DNA of 64,000 bases from Microbacterium sp. Marseille-Q6648 (lineage in GTDB: Bacteria; Actinomycetota; Actinomycetes; Actinomycetales; Microbacteriaceae). The DNA is taken from positions 124,001 to 188,000 of the forward strand of contig NZ_CALPBZ010000006.1 of the NCBI RefSeq assembly GCF_943181415.1, given 5' to 3'. Below, in pieces: positions 48,408 to 57,368 of this stretch; within the stretch, counting starts at the first letter, position 1; each line of letters begins with the position of its first letter. A program made the translations under genes and the position numbers. Under the pieces are notes generated by a model. It was not told the origin of the DNA, ran no database searches, and was given only the letters and a program-made list of their open reading frames with translations.

Positions 48408-49319
48408 ATGAGAAATCGACAGCTGACAGGAATCCTCGCCCTCGGCGCCGCCGCGACGCTCACGCTCGCGGGCTGCGCCGGAGGTTCCGATGACACCGGG
48501 AACGGTGGCAGCGGTTCGGACGAGATGGGCACGATCACGCTCGGGTACCTCCCCTCGTGGACCGACGGCCTGAGCACCGCCTACTTGCTCGAGAACCAGC
48601 TCGAGAAGCTCGGCTACACCGTCGAGATGCAGGAGCTCACCGAAGCGGGACCGCTGTACGCGGGACTCGCGCAGGGCGATGTCGACATGTATCCGTCGGC
48701 CTGGCCCGAGCTGACCCACGCCTCGTACATGGAGGAGTACGGCGACGACATCGAGGACATCGGCACCTATTACGAGAATGCGGTGCTGACGATCGCGGTC
48801 CCCGATTACGTCGACATCGAGTCGATCGAAGACCTCAAGGGCAATGCCGACATGTTCGGTGGCCGGATCATCGGCATCGAGCCGGGCGCGGGTCTCACCG
48901 GCGTGACGCAGGACTCGATGATCCCCGCCTACGAGCTGGGCGACGAGTACGAGCTCGTCACCTCTTCGACCGCGGCGATGCTCACCGAGCTCGAGAATGC
49001 GATCGCCAGCGAGGAGGACATCGTCGTGACGTCGTGGCGGCCCTTCTGGGCGAACGACGCGTACGACCTGCGTGACCTCGAGGACCCGATGGGCGCCATG
49101 GGCGACCCCGAAGGCCTGCACTTCCTGGGAACGAGCGACTTCTCGGAGCGCTTCCCCGAGGCCGCTGAGCTCATCGCCGGCATCGCGCTCGACGACGCCG
49201 AGTACGCGTCGCTCGAGGACATGGTCGTGAACGAGTACGGCGAGGGCAACGAGCCCGAGGCGGTCGAGGCCTGGCTCGAGGCGAACCCCGACGCCTTCGA
49301 CACCATCATCACCGACTGA
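48408..49319 (+). CDS. proX: Glycine betaine-type substrate-binding lipoprotein
   Basis: This encodes a 303-residue lipoprotein of the OpuAC/ProX class. The signal peptide ends in the lipobox LAGC at about residues 20-23, and a Gly/Ser/Asp linker follows. The binding domain starts MGTITLGYLPSWTDGLSTAY, with Trp residues (SAWPELTH, TSWRPFWAND) placed as in the aromatic betaine-binding box. The protein is very acidic. ATG 48408 follows AAGGGAAG; an ATG at 48393 is less likely. A UACG-loop hairpin after the stop terminates the operon. Confidence 0.94.
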   Translation: MRNRQLTGILALGAAATLTLAGCAGGSDDTGNGGSGSDEMGTITLGYLPSWTDGLSTAYLLENQLEKLGYTVEMQELTEAGPLYAGLAQGDVDMYPSAWPELTHASYMEEYGDDIEDIGTYYENAVLTIAVPDYVDIESIEDLKGNADMFGGRIIGIEPGAGLTGVTQDSMIPAYELGDEYELVTSSTAAMLTELENAIASEEDIVVTSWRPFWANDAYDLRDLEDPMGAMGDPEGLHFLGTSDFSERFPEAAELIAGIALDDAEYASLEDMVVNEYGEGNEPEAVEAWLEANPDAFDTIITD

Positions 49320-50260
49320 GCAGCATCCGATCGGTGAGGGGCTCGGCTACGGCCGGGCCCCTTCGTCGTCTCCCGTGCGCGGGGTCGGGCTCGAACGGCG
49401 CGCGGGGACAGGCCAGACGGGCGGGCGGGGGTCGGTGGTCGCGGCGGTGGCCTTCGGGGGTTCCGCCTGCCGGGAGCCGGCGCACGGGTCTCGGCGGCCG
49501 CAGTGGGGGGCATCGCCGCGGCCAGCAGGCCGGGCAGCCGTTCGACGAGGGGCAGCACCGCGTCGCGCCACCCCGCCGTCGGCAGATCCGCCCGGGCGGT
49601 GCCCTGCGCACTGCGCTCCGCCTCGGCGAATGTCCGCTCAACTGCGGACACGGCGTCGCGGTAGGCCGCGAACTGTGCGGGCGAGATCCGGTCCCGCGCC
49701 GATGCCGGGCGCAGACCGTGCGCCTCGCGCTGAGCGCGCAGGAAGGCGAGAGTCGACGGATGCTGCGCATCGAGCATCTGCGGGAAGGACAGTGCCTTCG
49801 CCGCATCCGTCTCGTACTCGAGCCAGCGCGACGTCACGGCGTCATGCCGACTCATCAGGGCTTCGAGGGGGAGGGGTGAGCCGGTGAACACGGCACGATA
49901 GCGCGCTCGCGACGCCTTCACCCGGCCCCGGCTCGCGCGAAGTCTCAGCGAAGCGGCGCGCTCGGCCTGTTTGGCGGACAGCAGAACCTGTCGGGCCTCG
50001 ATCGCCGCGCGCCCACCGATCGACGGCACGCCGGACCGCGCTCTGGCCGTGAGCACCTCGGCTCGAGCCGTCCGCACGTCCACCCGGGCCGCCTGCAGTG
50101 CCTGGTACGCGAGGCCCTCGTCGTACCGTGCGGCGTCGAGCTCCAGCCGGCGCGCACGTCGTCCTCGGGACGTGACCGCTCCGTATCCGGCAGCGGCTGC
50201 GCCGACGCCGGTGGGCGCGACCCACCACCAGGCGCCGAGAAGCTCGAACCAGGGGTCCAC
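48929..50260 (-). CDS. Membrane-anchored helical protein of unknown function; 3' end doubtful
   Basis: The uninterrupted frame encodes 443 residues from GTG 50260. Residues 1-30 hold a membrane segment (WWWVAPTGVGAAAAGYGAV), and about 35-250 are Ala/Arg/Glu-rich helix that reads like a real protein. The frame then enters Pro/Arg-rich sequence, passes the terminator of proX and runs 391 bp antisense into proX, where it looks like noise. GC preference at third positions shifts to another frame near 49480-49560, which would end at 49309 or 49347. A frameshift, real or from sequencing, is therefore likely, and the true protein is probably about 290-320 residues. TAGCAT lies 6 nt before the GTG. 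I do not recognise the family. Confidence 0.55.
   Translation of the reverse strand: MDPWFELLGAWWWVAPTGVGAAAAGYGAVTSRGRRARRLELDAARYDEGLAYQALQAARVDVRTARAEVLTARARSGVPSIGGRAAIEARQVLLSAKQAERAASLRLRASRGRVKASRARYRAVFTGSPLPLEALMSRHDAVTSRWLEYETDAAKALSFPQMLDAQHPSTLAFLRAQREAHGLRPASARDRISPAQFAAYRDAVSAVERTFAEAERSAQGTARADLPTAGWRDAVLPLVERLPGLLAAAMPPTAAAETRAPAPGRRNPRRPPPRPPTPARPSGLSPRAVRARPRARETTKGPGRSRAPHRSDAAQSVMMVSKASGFASSQASTASGSLPSPYSFTTMSSSDAYSASSSAMPAMSSAASGKRSEKSLVPRKCRPSGSPMAPIGSSRSRRSYASFAQKGRHDVTTMSSSLAIAFSSSVSIAAVEEVTSSYSSPSS
49337..49362 (+). terminator. Terminator of the betaine importer operon
   Basis: AGGGGCTCGGC (49337-49347) and GCCGGGCCCCT (49352-49362) form an 11-bp stem with one G-T pair and a TACG loop, a very stable UUCG/UACG-class tetraloop. 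It lies 18 nt after the proX stop. Confidence 0.8.
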
Positions 50261-50266
50261 CCGGCC

Positions 50267-50272
50267 ATGCTA
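50267..50272 (-). promoter_or_regulatory. -10 element of the helical membrane protein gene
   Basis: TAGCAT on the minus strand is followed by GGCCGG and GTG 50260, a 6-nt gap predicting a leaderless mRNA. Confidence 0.5.
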
Positions 50273-50312
50273 ACCCGGCCCGCGCGCCGCGCCGAGAGTC
50301 CTCGGGGGACGC

Positions 50313-50444
50313 TCAGCCGAACAGCAGGGCGATGACCGTGGCGCCGCCGCCGACGAGGATGAGCGAGATGATGACGACCCACGCCACGACCTTCATCCGT
50401 CGCTGGCGTGCCTGACCGTACTCGGCGTAGTCGTCGTCGCTCAT
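50313..50444 (-). CDS. Small membrane protein (43 aa)
   Basis: This short frame encodes 43 residues: a polar head MSDDDYAEYGQARQRRMK, then one membrane segment of about 23 residues ending LLFG. A -10-like TACACT lies 7 nt before ATG 50444, with GGAGCG in the gap, so the start is well supported. It stands between purL and the preceding minus-strand gene. I cannot assign a function; single-pass proteins of this size and charge pattern are common in actinobacteria. Confidence 0.7.
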   Translation of the reverse strand: MSDDDYAEYGQARQRRMKVVAWVVIISLILVGGGATVIALLFG

Positions 50445-50451
50445 GCGCTCC

Positions 50452-50457
50452 AGTGTA
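50452..50457 (-). promoter_or_regulatory. -10 element of the 43-aa membrane protein gene
   Basis: TACACT on the minus strand is followed by GGAGCGC (7 nt) and ATG. Confidence 0.5.
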
Positions 50458-50479
50458 GGCGGGTGACCGTGTCGTCCGA

Positions 50480-52828
<2,349 letters not shown>

Positions 52829-52867
52829 GCGGCTGAGCTCCAGAAATCGCGGGCGCCGGACCGCTCC

Positions 52868-52873
52868 ATTCTA
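52868..52873 (-). promoter_or_regulatory. Promoter -10 of purL
   Basis: TAGAAT on the minus strand lies 39 bp before the purL ATG, leaving a leader of about 32 nt with a ribosome binding site. Confidence 0.5.
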
Positions 52874-52895
52874 GGGGCGCGCCGCTGAGGACCTC

Positions 52896-52924
52896 TTGAC
52901 GGATGCCGGGGGTCGGCGTAACGT
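52896..52924 (+). promoter_or_regulatory. Promoter of the ArsR/SRPBCC operon
   Basis: TTGACG (52896-52901) and TAACGT (52919-52924) are separated by exactly 17 bp, the best-formed promoter in the window. Transcription should start about 52931-52933, at or next to the ATG. Confidence 0.8.
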
Positions 52925-52942
52925 GCAACCAAATGGTTGTAC
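52923..52942. promoter_or_regulatory. ArsR-type operator spanning the start codon
   Basis: GTGCAACCA - AA - TGGTTGTAC is an inverted repeat with 9-bp arms and one mismatch. It covers the end of the -10, the predicted start site and the ATG at 52933. CAACCA/TGGTTG palindromes are typical operators of ArsR repressors paired with SRPBCC proteins. Confidence 0.8.
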
Positions 52943-53301
52943 AAACGAGGCTCAGCGATGACGAGATCGACCGTGTGTTCCACGCGCTCGCCGCGGCGAC
53001 ACGGCGCGACATCCTGCGGCGCGCGATCGAGGCGGAGCACTCCGTGTCGGCGCTGGCCCGCGCGTACGACATGTCGTTCGCGGCCGTGCAGAAGCACGTC
53101 GCCGTCCTCGAGGCCGCGGGCCTCATCATCAAGCGCGCCGAAGGGCGCGAGCGGCTCGTCCGCGCGGATCCGGCAATGATCGCCCGCGCCCGCGCGCTCC
53201 TCGCCCGTTACGAGGAGATGTGGCGCGCCCGCATCGACCGCCTCGACGCCCTGCTCTCCGAAGACCCCTCCCCGGAACCGATCGCACACGAAGGAGATTG
53301 A
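52933..53301 (+). CDS. ArsR family transcriptional regulator
   Basis: This encodes about 122 residues with an ArsR winged helix (about 8-85): VFHALAAATRRDILRRAIEA, then LARAYDMSFAAVQKHVAVLE as the DNA-reading helix. There are no Cys metal-binding motifs, so it belongs to the group that controls an adjacent SRPBCC gene rather than metal resistance. I chose ATG 52933, at the predicted transcription start within the operator, over a GTG-type start at 52903 that lies upstream of the -10. The next gene begins 1 nt after the stop. Confidence 0.92.
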   Translation: MVVQTRLSDDEIDRVFHALAAATRRDILRRAIEAEHSVSALARAYDMSFAAVQKHVAVLEAAGLIIKRAEGRERLVRADPAMIARARALLARYEEMWRARIDRLDALLSEDPSPEPIAHEGD

Positions 53302-53302
53302 C

Positions 53303-54283
53303 ATGCCTGTCACCGAGGTCACCACCGATCCCGAGGCACTCACCATGACGCTGACCGCGGACGTCGCGGCATCCGTCGACCGGCTGTGGGACGCCTTCAC
53401 CGACCCGCGCCAGCTGGAGCGGTTCTGGGGCCCGCCCGGATACCCCGCCACCTTCACCCAGTTCGACCTCGAAGTCGGCGGACGGGCGCGGTACGTCATG
53501 ACCAGCCCGCGCGGCGAGCAGTTCCACGGTCTGTGGGAGTTCCTCGAGATCGACGGGCCGCGGTCGTTCACCGCGCTGGACTCGTTCGCCGACGCCGACG
53601 GCCAGGTGCTGGCCGACATGCCGACGTCGCGGATGGTGTTCGTGTTCGAGCCCACCGAGACGGGCGCGCGGCTGCGCAACACCACCTACTTCGACTCCGC
53701 CGACGCGCTCGAGCAGGTCGTGGCGATGGGCGCCGTCGAGGGTTCGACGATGGCGATGAACCAGCTCGACCGGGTGCTCGATGGCCTGCGCGCCTACGCC
53801 GCCGGGAAGGGCACGCAGACCGAGCTGCTCGACGACACGCACGTGCGCATCACCCGCCTCATCGAAGGGCCCCGCGACCTGGTCTGGCGTGCGCACCACG
53901 ACCCGGAGCTGCTCACGCAGTGGCTGCTGGGCCCCGACGGATGGCGCATGTCGGTGTGCGAGGTGGACCCCGTGGTCGGCGGACGCTACCGCTACCAGTG
54001 GGAGCCGGTCGGCGACACCGAGGGCGAGGCGTTCGGATTCGACGGCGAGACGCTGCTGATCGACGCGCCGCGCCGGTCGGTCACCACCGAGCACATGACC
54101 GGCACCGACTTCCCCTCCACCCTCAACGACCTCACCCTCGACGAAGAGGACGGCGCGACGCTCATCACGGTGCTGATCGAGTATCCCGACAAGGCTACGC
54201 GCGACATGGTGCTGGCCACCGGGATGACCGACGGCATGGAGACCAGCTACGCCCGATTGGAGCGCACTCTCGTGTCGGCCTGA
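53303..54283 (+). CDS. Tandem SRPBCC (AHSA1-like) domain protein
   Basis: This encodes 326 residues containing two AHSA1/START-like domains in a row (about 10-165 and 175-320). Each begins with a DRLWDAFTDPRQLERFWGP- or DLVWRAHHDPELLTQWLLGP-type motif and has a G-R-Y strand (VGGRARYVM, VGGRYRYQW). Most proteins of this class have a single domain, so this is a fused duplication. The gene is the only structural partner of the ArsR regulator and so is probably induced by its ligand. Likely role is binding a hydrophobic molecule; no enzymatic motif is seen. Confidence 0.9.
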   Translation: MPVTEVTTDPEALTMTLTADVAASVDRLWDAFTDPRQLERFWGPPGYPATFTQFDLEVGGRARYVMTSPRGEQFHGLWEFLEIDGPRSFTALDSFADADGQVLADMPTSRMVFVFEPTETGARLRNTTYFDSADALEQVVAMGAVEGSTMAMNQLDRVLDGLRAYAAGKGTQTELLDDTHVRITRLIEGPRDLVWRAHHDPELLTQWLLGPDGWRMSVCEVDPVVGGRYRYQWEPVGDTEGEAFGFDGETLLIDAPRRSVTTEHMTGTDFPSTLNDLTLDEEDGATLITVLIEYPDKATRDMVLATGMTDGMETSYARLERTLVSA

Positions 54284-54318
54284 TCCCGTGTCGGTGTGGG
54301 GCGCGGCATCCGCTCGCC

Positions 54319-54324
54319 TACGCT
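54319..54324 (+). promoter_or_regulatory. -10 element predicting leaderless terC mRNA
   Basis: TACGCT is followed by GAGCGC (6 nt) and GTG 54331. Confidence 0.55.
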
Positions 54325-54330
54325 GAGCGC

Positions 54331-55227
54331 GTGGACTTCTCCTTTGCCTTCACGCCCGACCTGATCGCGGTCTTCCTCACGCTGTTCGTGCTCGAGGTGG
54401 TCCTCGGCGTCGACAACGTGATCTTCATCTCGATCCTGGCCTCCAAGCTCCCCAAGGAGCAGCAGGCCAAGGCGCGGAACCTCGGCCTCACGCTGGCGAT
54501 GGTCATGCGCGTGCTGCTGGTGCTGGCCGCCGGCTGGATCATCACGCTGAAGGACGACGTCGTCGAACTGTTCGGCATGGGCTTCTCGTGGAAGGACTTC
54601 ATCCTCATCGCGGGTGGACTGTTCCTCATCTACAAGGCCACGACCGAGATCCACCACAAGCTCGAGGGTGCCGAAGAGGAGCACGGCGCCGGGGGCGGCA
54701 AGGCCATCACCTTCGGGTCGGTGATCGCGCAGATCCTCGTGCTCGACCTCGTGTTCTCGCTCGACTCGGTGATCACGGCCGTGGGCATGACCGAGAACGT
54801 CGTCGTGATCATCACGGTGGTCGTGCTCTCGTTCGGCATCATGCTGTTCGCCGCGCGCTTCATCTTCGCCTTCGTCAACAACCACCCGACGGTGAAGATG
54901 CTGGCGCTGGCGTTCCTGCTGCTGATCGGTGCGTTCCTCGTGGCCGAGGGCTTCGGCTTCCACATCGAGAAGGCGTTCATCTACGGACCGATGGCGTTCG
55001 CGATCCTGGTCGAGGCGCTGAACCTCACCTACGCGGCGCGCAAGGCCAAGCGCGAGCAGAAGCGTGCGCACGCGGTCAAGCTGCGCCCGCAGTATCCGGA
55101 CGTCGACGAGTCGGTGGCCGTCGCGGCGGCGCTGTCCAAGGACCGCACCTCCGGAGCCGTGGGCCTGTCGCGGCGCCCGGTCGCCGGCGACGCCCCGTCG
55201 TCCGACGAGCGCGCCGGCCTCGGCTGA
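54331..55227 (+). CDS. TerC family integral membrane protein
   Basis: This encodes a protein of about 298 residues. Seven or so membrane segments carry the TerC signatures EVVLGVDNVIFISILASKLP (about 21-40) and LVLDLVFSLDSVITAVGMTE, each with buried acidic residues that are thought to bind Mn2+. The C-terminal 70 residues are cytoplasmic and polar. TerC proteins export manganese or help metalate secreted enzymes. GTG 54331 has TACGCT 6 nt upstream and no ribosome binding site. A repeat-filled spacer follows. Confidence 0.92.
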   Translation: MDFSFAFTPDLIAVFLTLFVLEVVLGVDNVIFISILASKLPKEQQAKARNLGLTLAMVMRVLLVLAAGWIITLKDDVVELFGMGFSWKDFILIAGGLFLIYKATTEIHHKLEGAEEEHGAGGGKAITFGSVIAQILVLDLVFSLDSVITAVGMTENVVVIITVVVLSFGIMLFAARFIFAFVNNHPTVKMLALAFLLLIGAFLVAEGFGFHIEKAFIYGPMAFAILVEALNLTYAARKAKREQKRAHAVKLRPQYPDVDESVAVAAALSKDRTSGAVGLSRRPVAGDAPSSDERAGLG

Positions 55228-55296
55228 CCCGCCCCGCCGGCCGGGCGGCTGGCCGGGCGACGGCCGGGGTCGGCCGGGCGGGCGGAGGTGCGGGCG

Positions 55297-55470
55297 GGGA
55301 CGCGTGCGCACGTGCCCCTCGCGTGCGTGATTCCCCCGCACGCCGGGGCGTCGTGCGCACGCGCCCCCAGGCCGGAGGCCGCCGGGCTCAACCGACCCGC
55401 GGGACGCGTGCGCACGCGTCACTCGCGTGCGTGATTCCCCCGCACGCCGGGGCGTCGTGCGCACGCGTCC
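55297..55470. repeat. 70-bp direct repeat, two copies 104 bp apart
   Basis: Segment 55297-55366 recurs at 55401-55470 with 66 of 70 bases identical by eye. Each copy starts GGGACGCGTGCGCACG, has GCGTGCGTGATTCCCCCGCA in the middle and ends in GTGCGCACGCG, so each also contains inverted-repeat arms. Confidence 0.9.
55404..55419. repeat. Perfect 16-bp palindrome
   Basis: ACGCGTGCGCACGCGT equals its own reverse complement. The matching place in the first 70-bp copy (55300-55315) is degenerate on its right side. Confidence 0.85.
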
Positions 55471-55503
55471 CCGAGCGGCGTCCCCGAGCGGCGTCCCCGA
55501 GCG
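55465..55503 (+). repeat. Three tandem 13-bp units
   Basis: GCGTCCCCGAGCG occurs three times without a gap (55465, 55478, 55491). It overlaps the end of the second 70-bp copy. Confidence 0.92.
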
Positions 55504-55537
55504 GCGAGGCCGCCGGCGGGGGCGCGCCGGCAGGGGC

Positions 55538-55555
55538 CAGCCGGCGGGCCGGCTG
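55538..55555. terminator. Hairpin beside sufU
   Basis: CAGCCGGC (55538-55545) and GCCGGCTG (55548-55555) pair across 2 nt, 14 bp from the sufU stop. It may help end both terC and sufU transcription. No T-tract follows. Confidence 0.45.
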
Positions 55556-55569
55556 AGGCGGTCGCGGCG

Positions 55570-56022
55570 TCAGGCGCGGGCGAGGGCGTCCTCGAGGGCG
55601 ACCCACGCCAGCATCGCGCACTTGACGCGGGCCGAGTACTTCGAGACCCCCGACAGGGCGGCGGCGTCCGAGAACGTCTCCTCATCGAGCGGGATCTTGC
55701 CGCGCGAGCGCAGCGCCTCGCGGAAGCCGTCGATGAGCGTCGTCACCTCGGCGCGCGTGAGGCCGTCGTCGCCGCCGTCCTCCTCGAGAAGGGCGACGAG
55801 CATCGACGCGGACGCCTGCGAGATCGAGCAGCCGGCACCCTCCCACGTCACATCGCGCACGTGGTCGCCGTCCATCCGCACCCGGAGGGTGATCTCGTCG
55901 CCGCACACCGGGTTCTTCTGGTGCGAGGTCGCCGTGGCACCCTCTTCGTCGGCCAGCCCGAACCCCTTGGGCCGCTTGGAGTGGTCGAGGATGAGCTCCT
56001 GGTAGAGGGATTCGAGGCTCAC
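55570..56022 (-). CDS. sufU: Fe-S cluster assembly scaffold SufU
   Basis: This encodes a protein of about 150 residues that receives sulfur from SufS with zinc at its active site. The ligands C40 and D42 (NPVCGDE), C65 (GAGCSISQAS) and C135 (RVKCAMLAW) are in place, and the 18-20-residue insertion that marks SufU against IscU appears around 85-105. The GTG start at 56022 overlaps the sufS stop as GTGA; an upstream frame of 75 codons is antisense-like noise over sufS. Confidence 0.95.
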   Translation of the reverse strand: MSLESLYQELILDHSKRPKGFGLADEEGATATSHQKNPVCGDEITLRVRMDGDHVRDVTWEGAGCSISQASASMLVALLEEDGGDDGLTRAEVTTLIDGFREALRSRGKIPLDEETFSDAAALSGVSKYSARVKCAMLAWVALEDALARA

Positions 56023-57323
56023 GAGGCGACTCCGAAGAACGAGCGGATGCCGGACACGGCGTCCAGGAAGACGTCGACGTCGTCGGCGGTGTTGTACAGG
56101 GCTGCGCTGGCGCGCACCGACGCGGTCATCCCGAAGCGGCGGTGCAGCGGCTGGGCGCAGTGGTGCCCGACGCGGACGGCGATGCCGCGTGCGTCGAGGA
56201 ACTGACCGGCGTCGTGCGCGTGGACGCCGTCGACGTCGAACGCGCACAGCGCGACCCGGTCGACCCCTTCGGCGTCGCCGAGCAGGCGGATGCCGGGGAT
56301 CTGCCGAAGCCCTTCGCGCATGTGCGCCTCGAGCCGCGTCTCATGCGCGTGCACCGCGGGCATGCCCACGCCCTCCAGGTAACGGACGGCCTCGGCGAGG
56401 GCCACGGCCTGCGACACCGGCTGCGTGCCCGCCTCGAACTTCTGCGGCGGTGGCAGGTAGTCGGCCTCGTCGAGGGTCACTGTGGTGATCATCGATCCGC
56501 CGGTGAGGAACGGCGGCAGGGCCTCGAGCACCTCGGCCCGCCCGTACAGGCCGCCGATGGCGTAGGGGCCGAGCATCTTGTGGCCCGAGAACACCGCCAG
56601 GTCGACGCCCAGGGCGGGCAGATCCAGCGGCAGGTGCGGCGCGGACTGGCACGCGTCCATGACGGTGAGGGCACCGGCATCCTTCGCCCGCGCGATCAGC
56701 TCGTCGACGGGATTCACGATGCCGAGCACGTTCGACACGTGCGGGAACGACACCACGCGGGTCCGCTCGCCGATGAGGTCGGCGGCGGCCGCCATGTCGA
56801 GCGTGCCGTCCTCGTGCACGGGGATGTGGCGGAGGACCGCGCCCATGCGGGCGGCGAGCTCCTGCCACGGGATGAGGTTGGCGTGGTGCTCGCTCTCGGT
56901 GATGACGATCTCGTCGCCCGCGCGCAGCGCGTACGGCGCGCTCGCCGGGGCGCCGCGGCCGATCGCGGCGTTGCCGAGCGCGTACGCGACGAGGTTGATG
57001 CCCGCGGTGGCGCCGCTGGTCCACACGAGCTGCTCGGGGGCGGCGCCGACGAAGCCGGCGACGGTCTCGCGGGCGTCCTCGAAGGCGTCGGTCGCCTCGG
57101 CGGCGAGCGTGTGGGCCCCGCGGTGGACGGCGGCGTTCGTGCGCGAGAGGAAGTCGACCTCGGCATCGATCACGGCGCGGGGCTTCTGGCTCGTCGCGGC
57201 CGAGTCGAGGTAGACCAGGGGCTGGTCGTTCACGCGCTCGTCGAGCAGCGGGAAGTCCGCGCGCAGGGCCGCGGCGTCGAGCGCGGGCGCGTCAGCGGAG
57301 GTGGAAGGGGGAGCGGGGGTCAC
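56019..57323 (-). CDS. sufS: Cysteine desulfurase SufS
   Basis: This encodes a 434-residue PLP enzyme that takes sulfur from cysteine for Fe-S assembly. The PLP lysine is K249 in VFSGHKMLGP, the mobile catalytic cysteine C389 lies in VRVGHHCAQP, and the group II pattern (TESEHHANLIPW) is clear. The GTG start has TAGCCT 6 nt upstream; the gap is GGAGGG, so the site looks like promoter and ribosome binding site fused together. The coupled sufS-sufU pair stands apart from any sufBCD genes, which are not in the window. Confidence 0.95.
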   Translation of the reverse strand: MTPAPPSTSADAPALDAAALRADFPLLDERVNDQPLVYLDSAATSQKPRAVIDAEVDFLSRTNAAVHRGAHTLAAEATDAFEDARETVAGFVGAAPEQLVWTSGATAGINLVAYALGNAAIGRGAPASAPYALRAGDEIVITESEHHANLIPWQELAARMGAVLRHIPVHEDGTLDMAAAADLIGERTRVVSFPHVSNVLGIVNPVDELIARAKDAGALTVMDACQSAPHLPLDLPALGVDLAVFSGHKMLGPYAIGGLYGRAEVLEALPPFLTGGSMITTVTLDEADYLPPPQKFEAGTQPVSQAVALAEAVRYLEGVGMPAVHAHETRLEAHMREGLRQIPGIRLLGDAEGVDRVALCAFDVDGVHAHDAGQFLDARGIAVRVGHHCAQPLHRRFGMTASVRASAALYNTADDVDVFLDAVSGIRSFFGVAS

Positions 57324-57329
57324 CCCTCC

Positions 57330-57335
57330 AGGCTA
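57330..57335 (-). promoter_or_regulatory. -10 element of sufS
   Basis: TAGCCT on the minus strand is followed by GGAGGG (6 nt) and GTG 57323. Confidence 0.5.
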
Positions 57336-57368
57336 CGCCGCGTCGCGGCATCCGGTCTCGGGGTCGGC

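Larger units (their letters stand above)
55228..55569. other. Repeat-rich spacer between terC and sufU
   Basis: This 342-bp non-coding region separates two convergent genes and is extremely G+C-rich. It holds a 70-bp direct repeat at 104-bp period, a perfect 16-bp palindrome, a 13-bp unit present three times, and a hairpin near sufU. Open frames crossing it are Arg/Pro/Ala-rich repeats of each other and are not genes. Confidence 0.8.

Noticed and set aside
55297-55503. CRISPR-like array
   Set aside because: There are only two long copies and three abutting 13-mers, with no spacer/repeat alternation and no cas genes.
55029-55685. Arg/Pro-rich peptides (CARVPR, GGITHAR-type repeats) in several frames of the terC-sufU spacer
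   Set aside because: They are translations of the DNA repeats in different frames, without start signals or domains.
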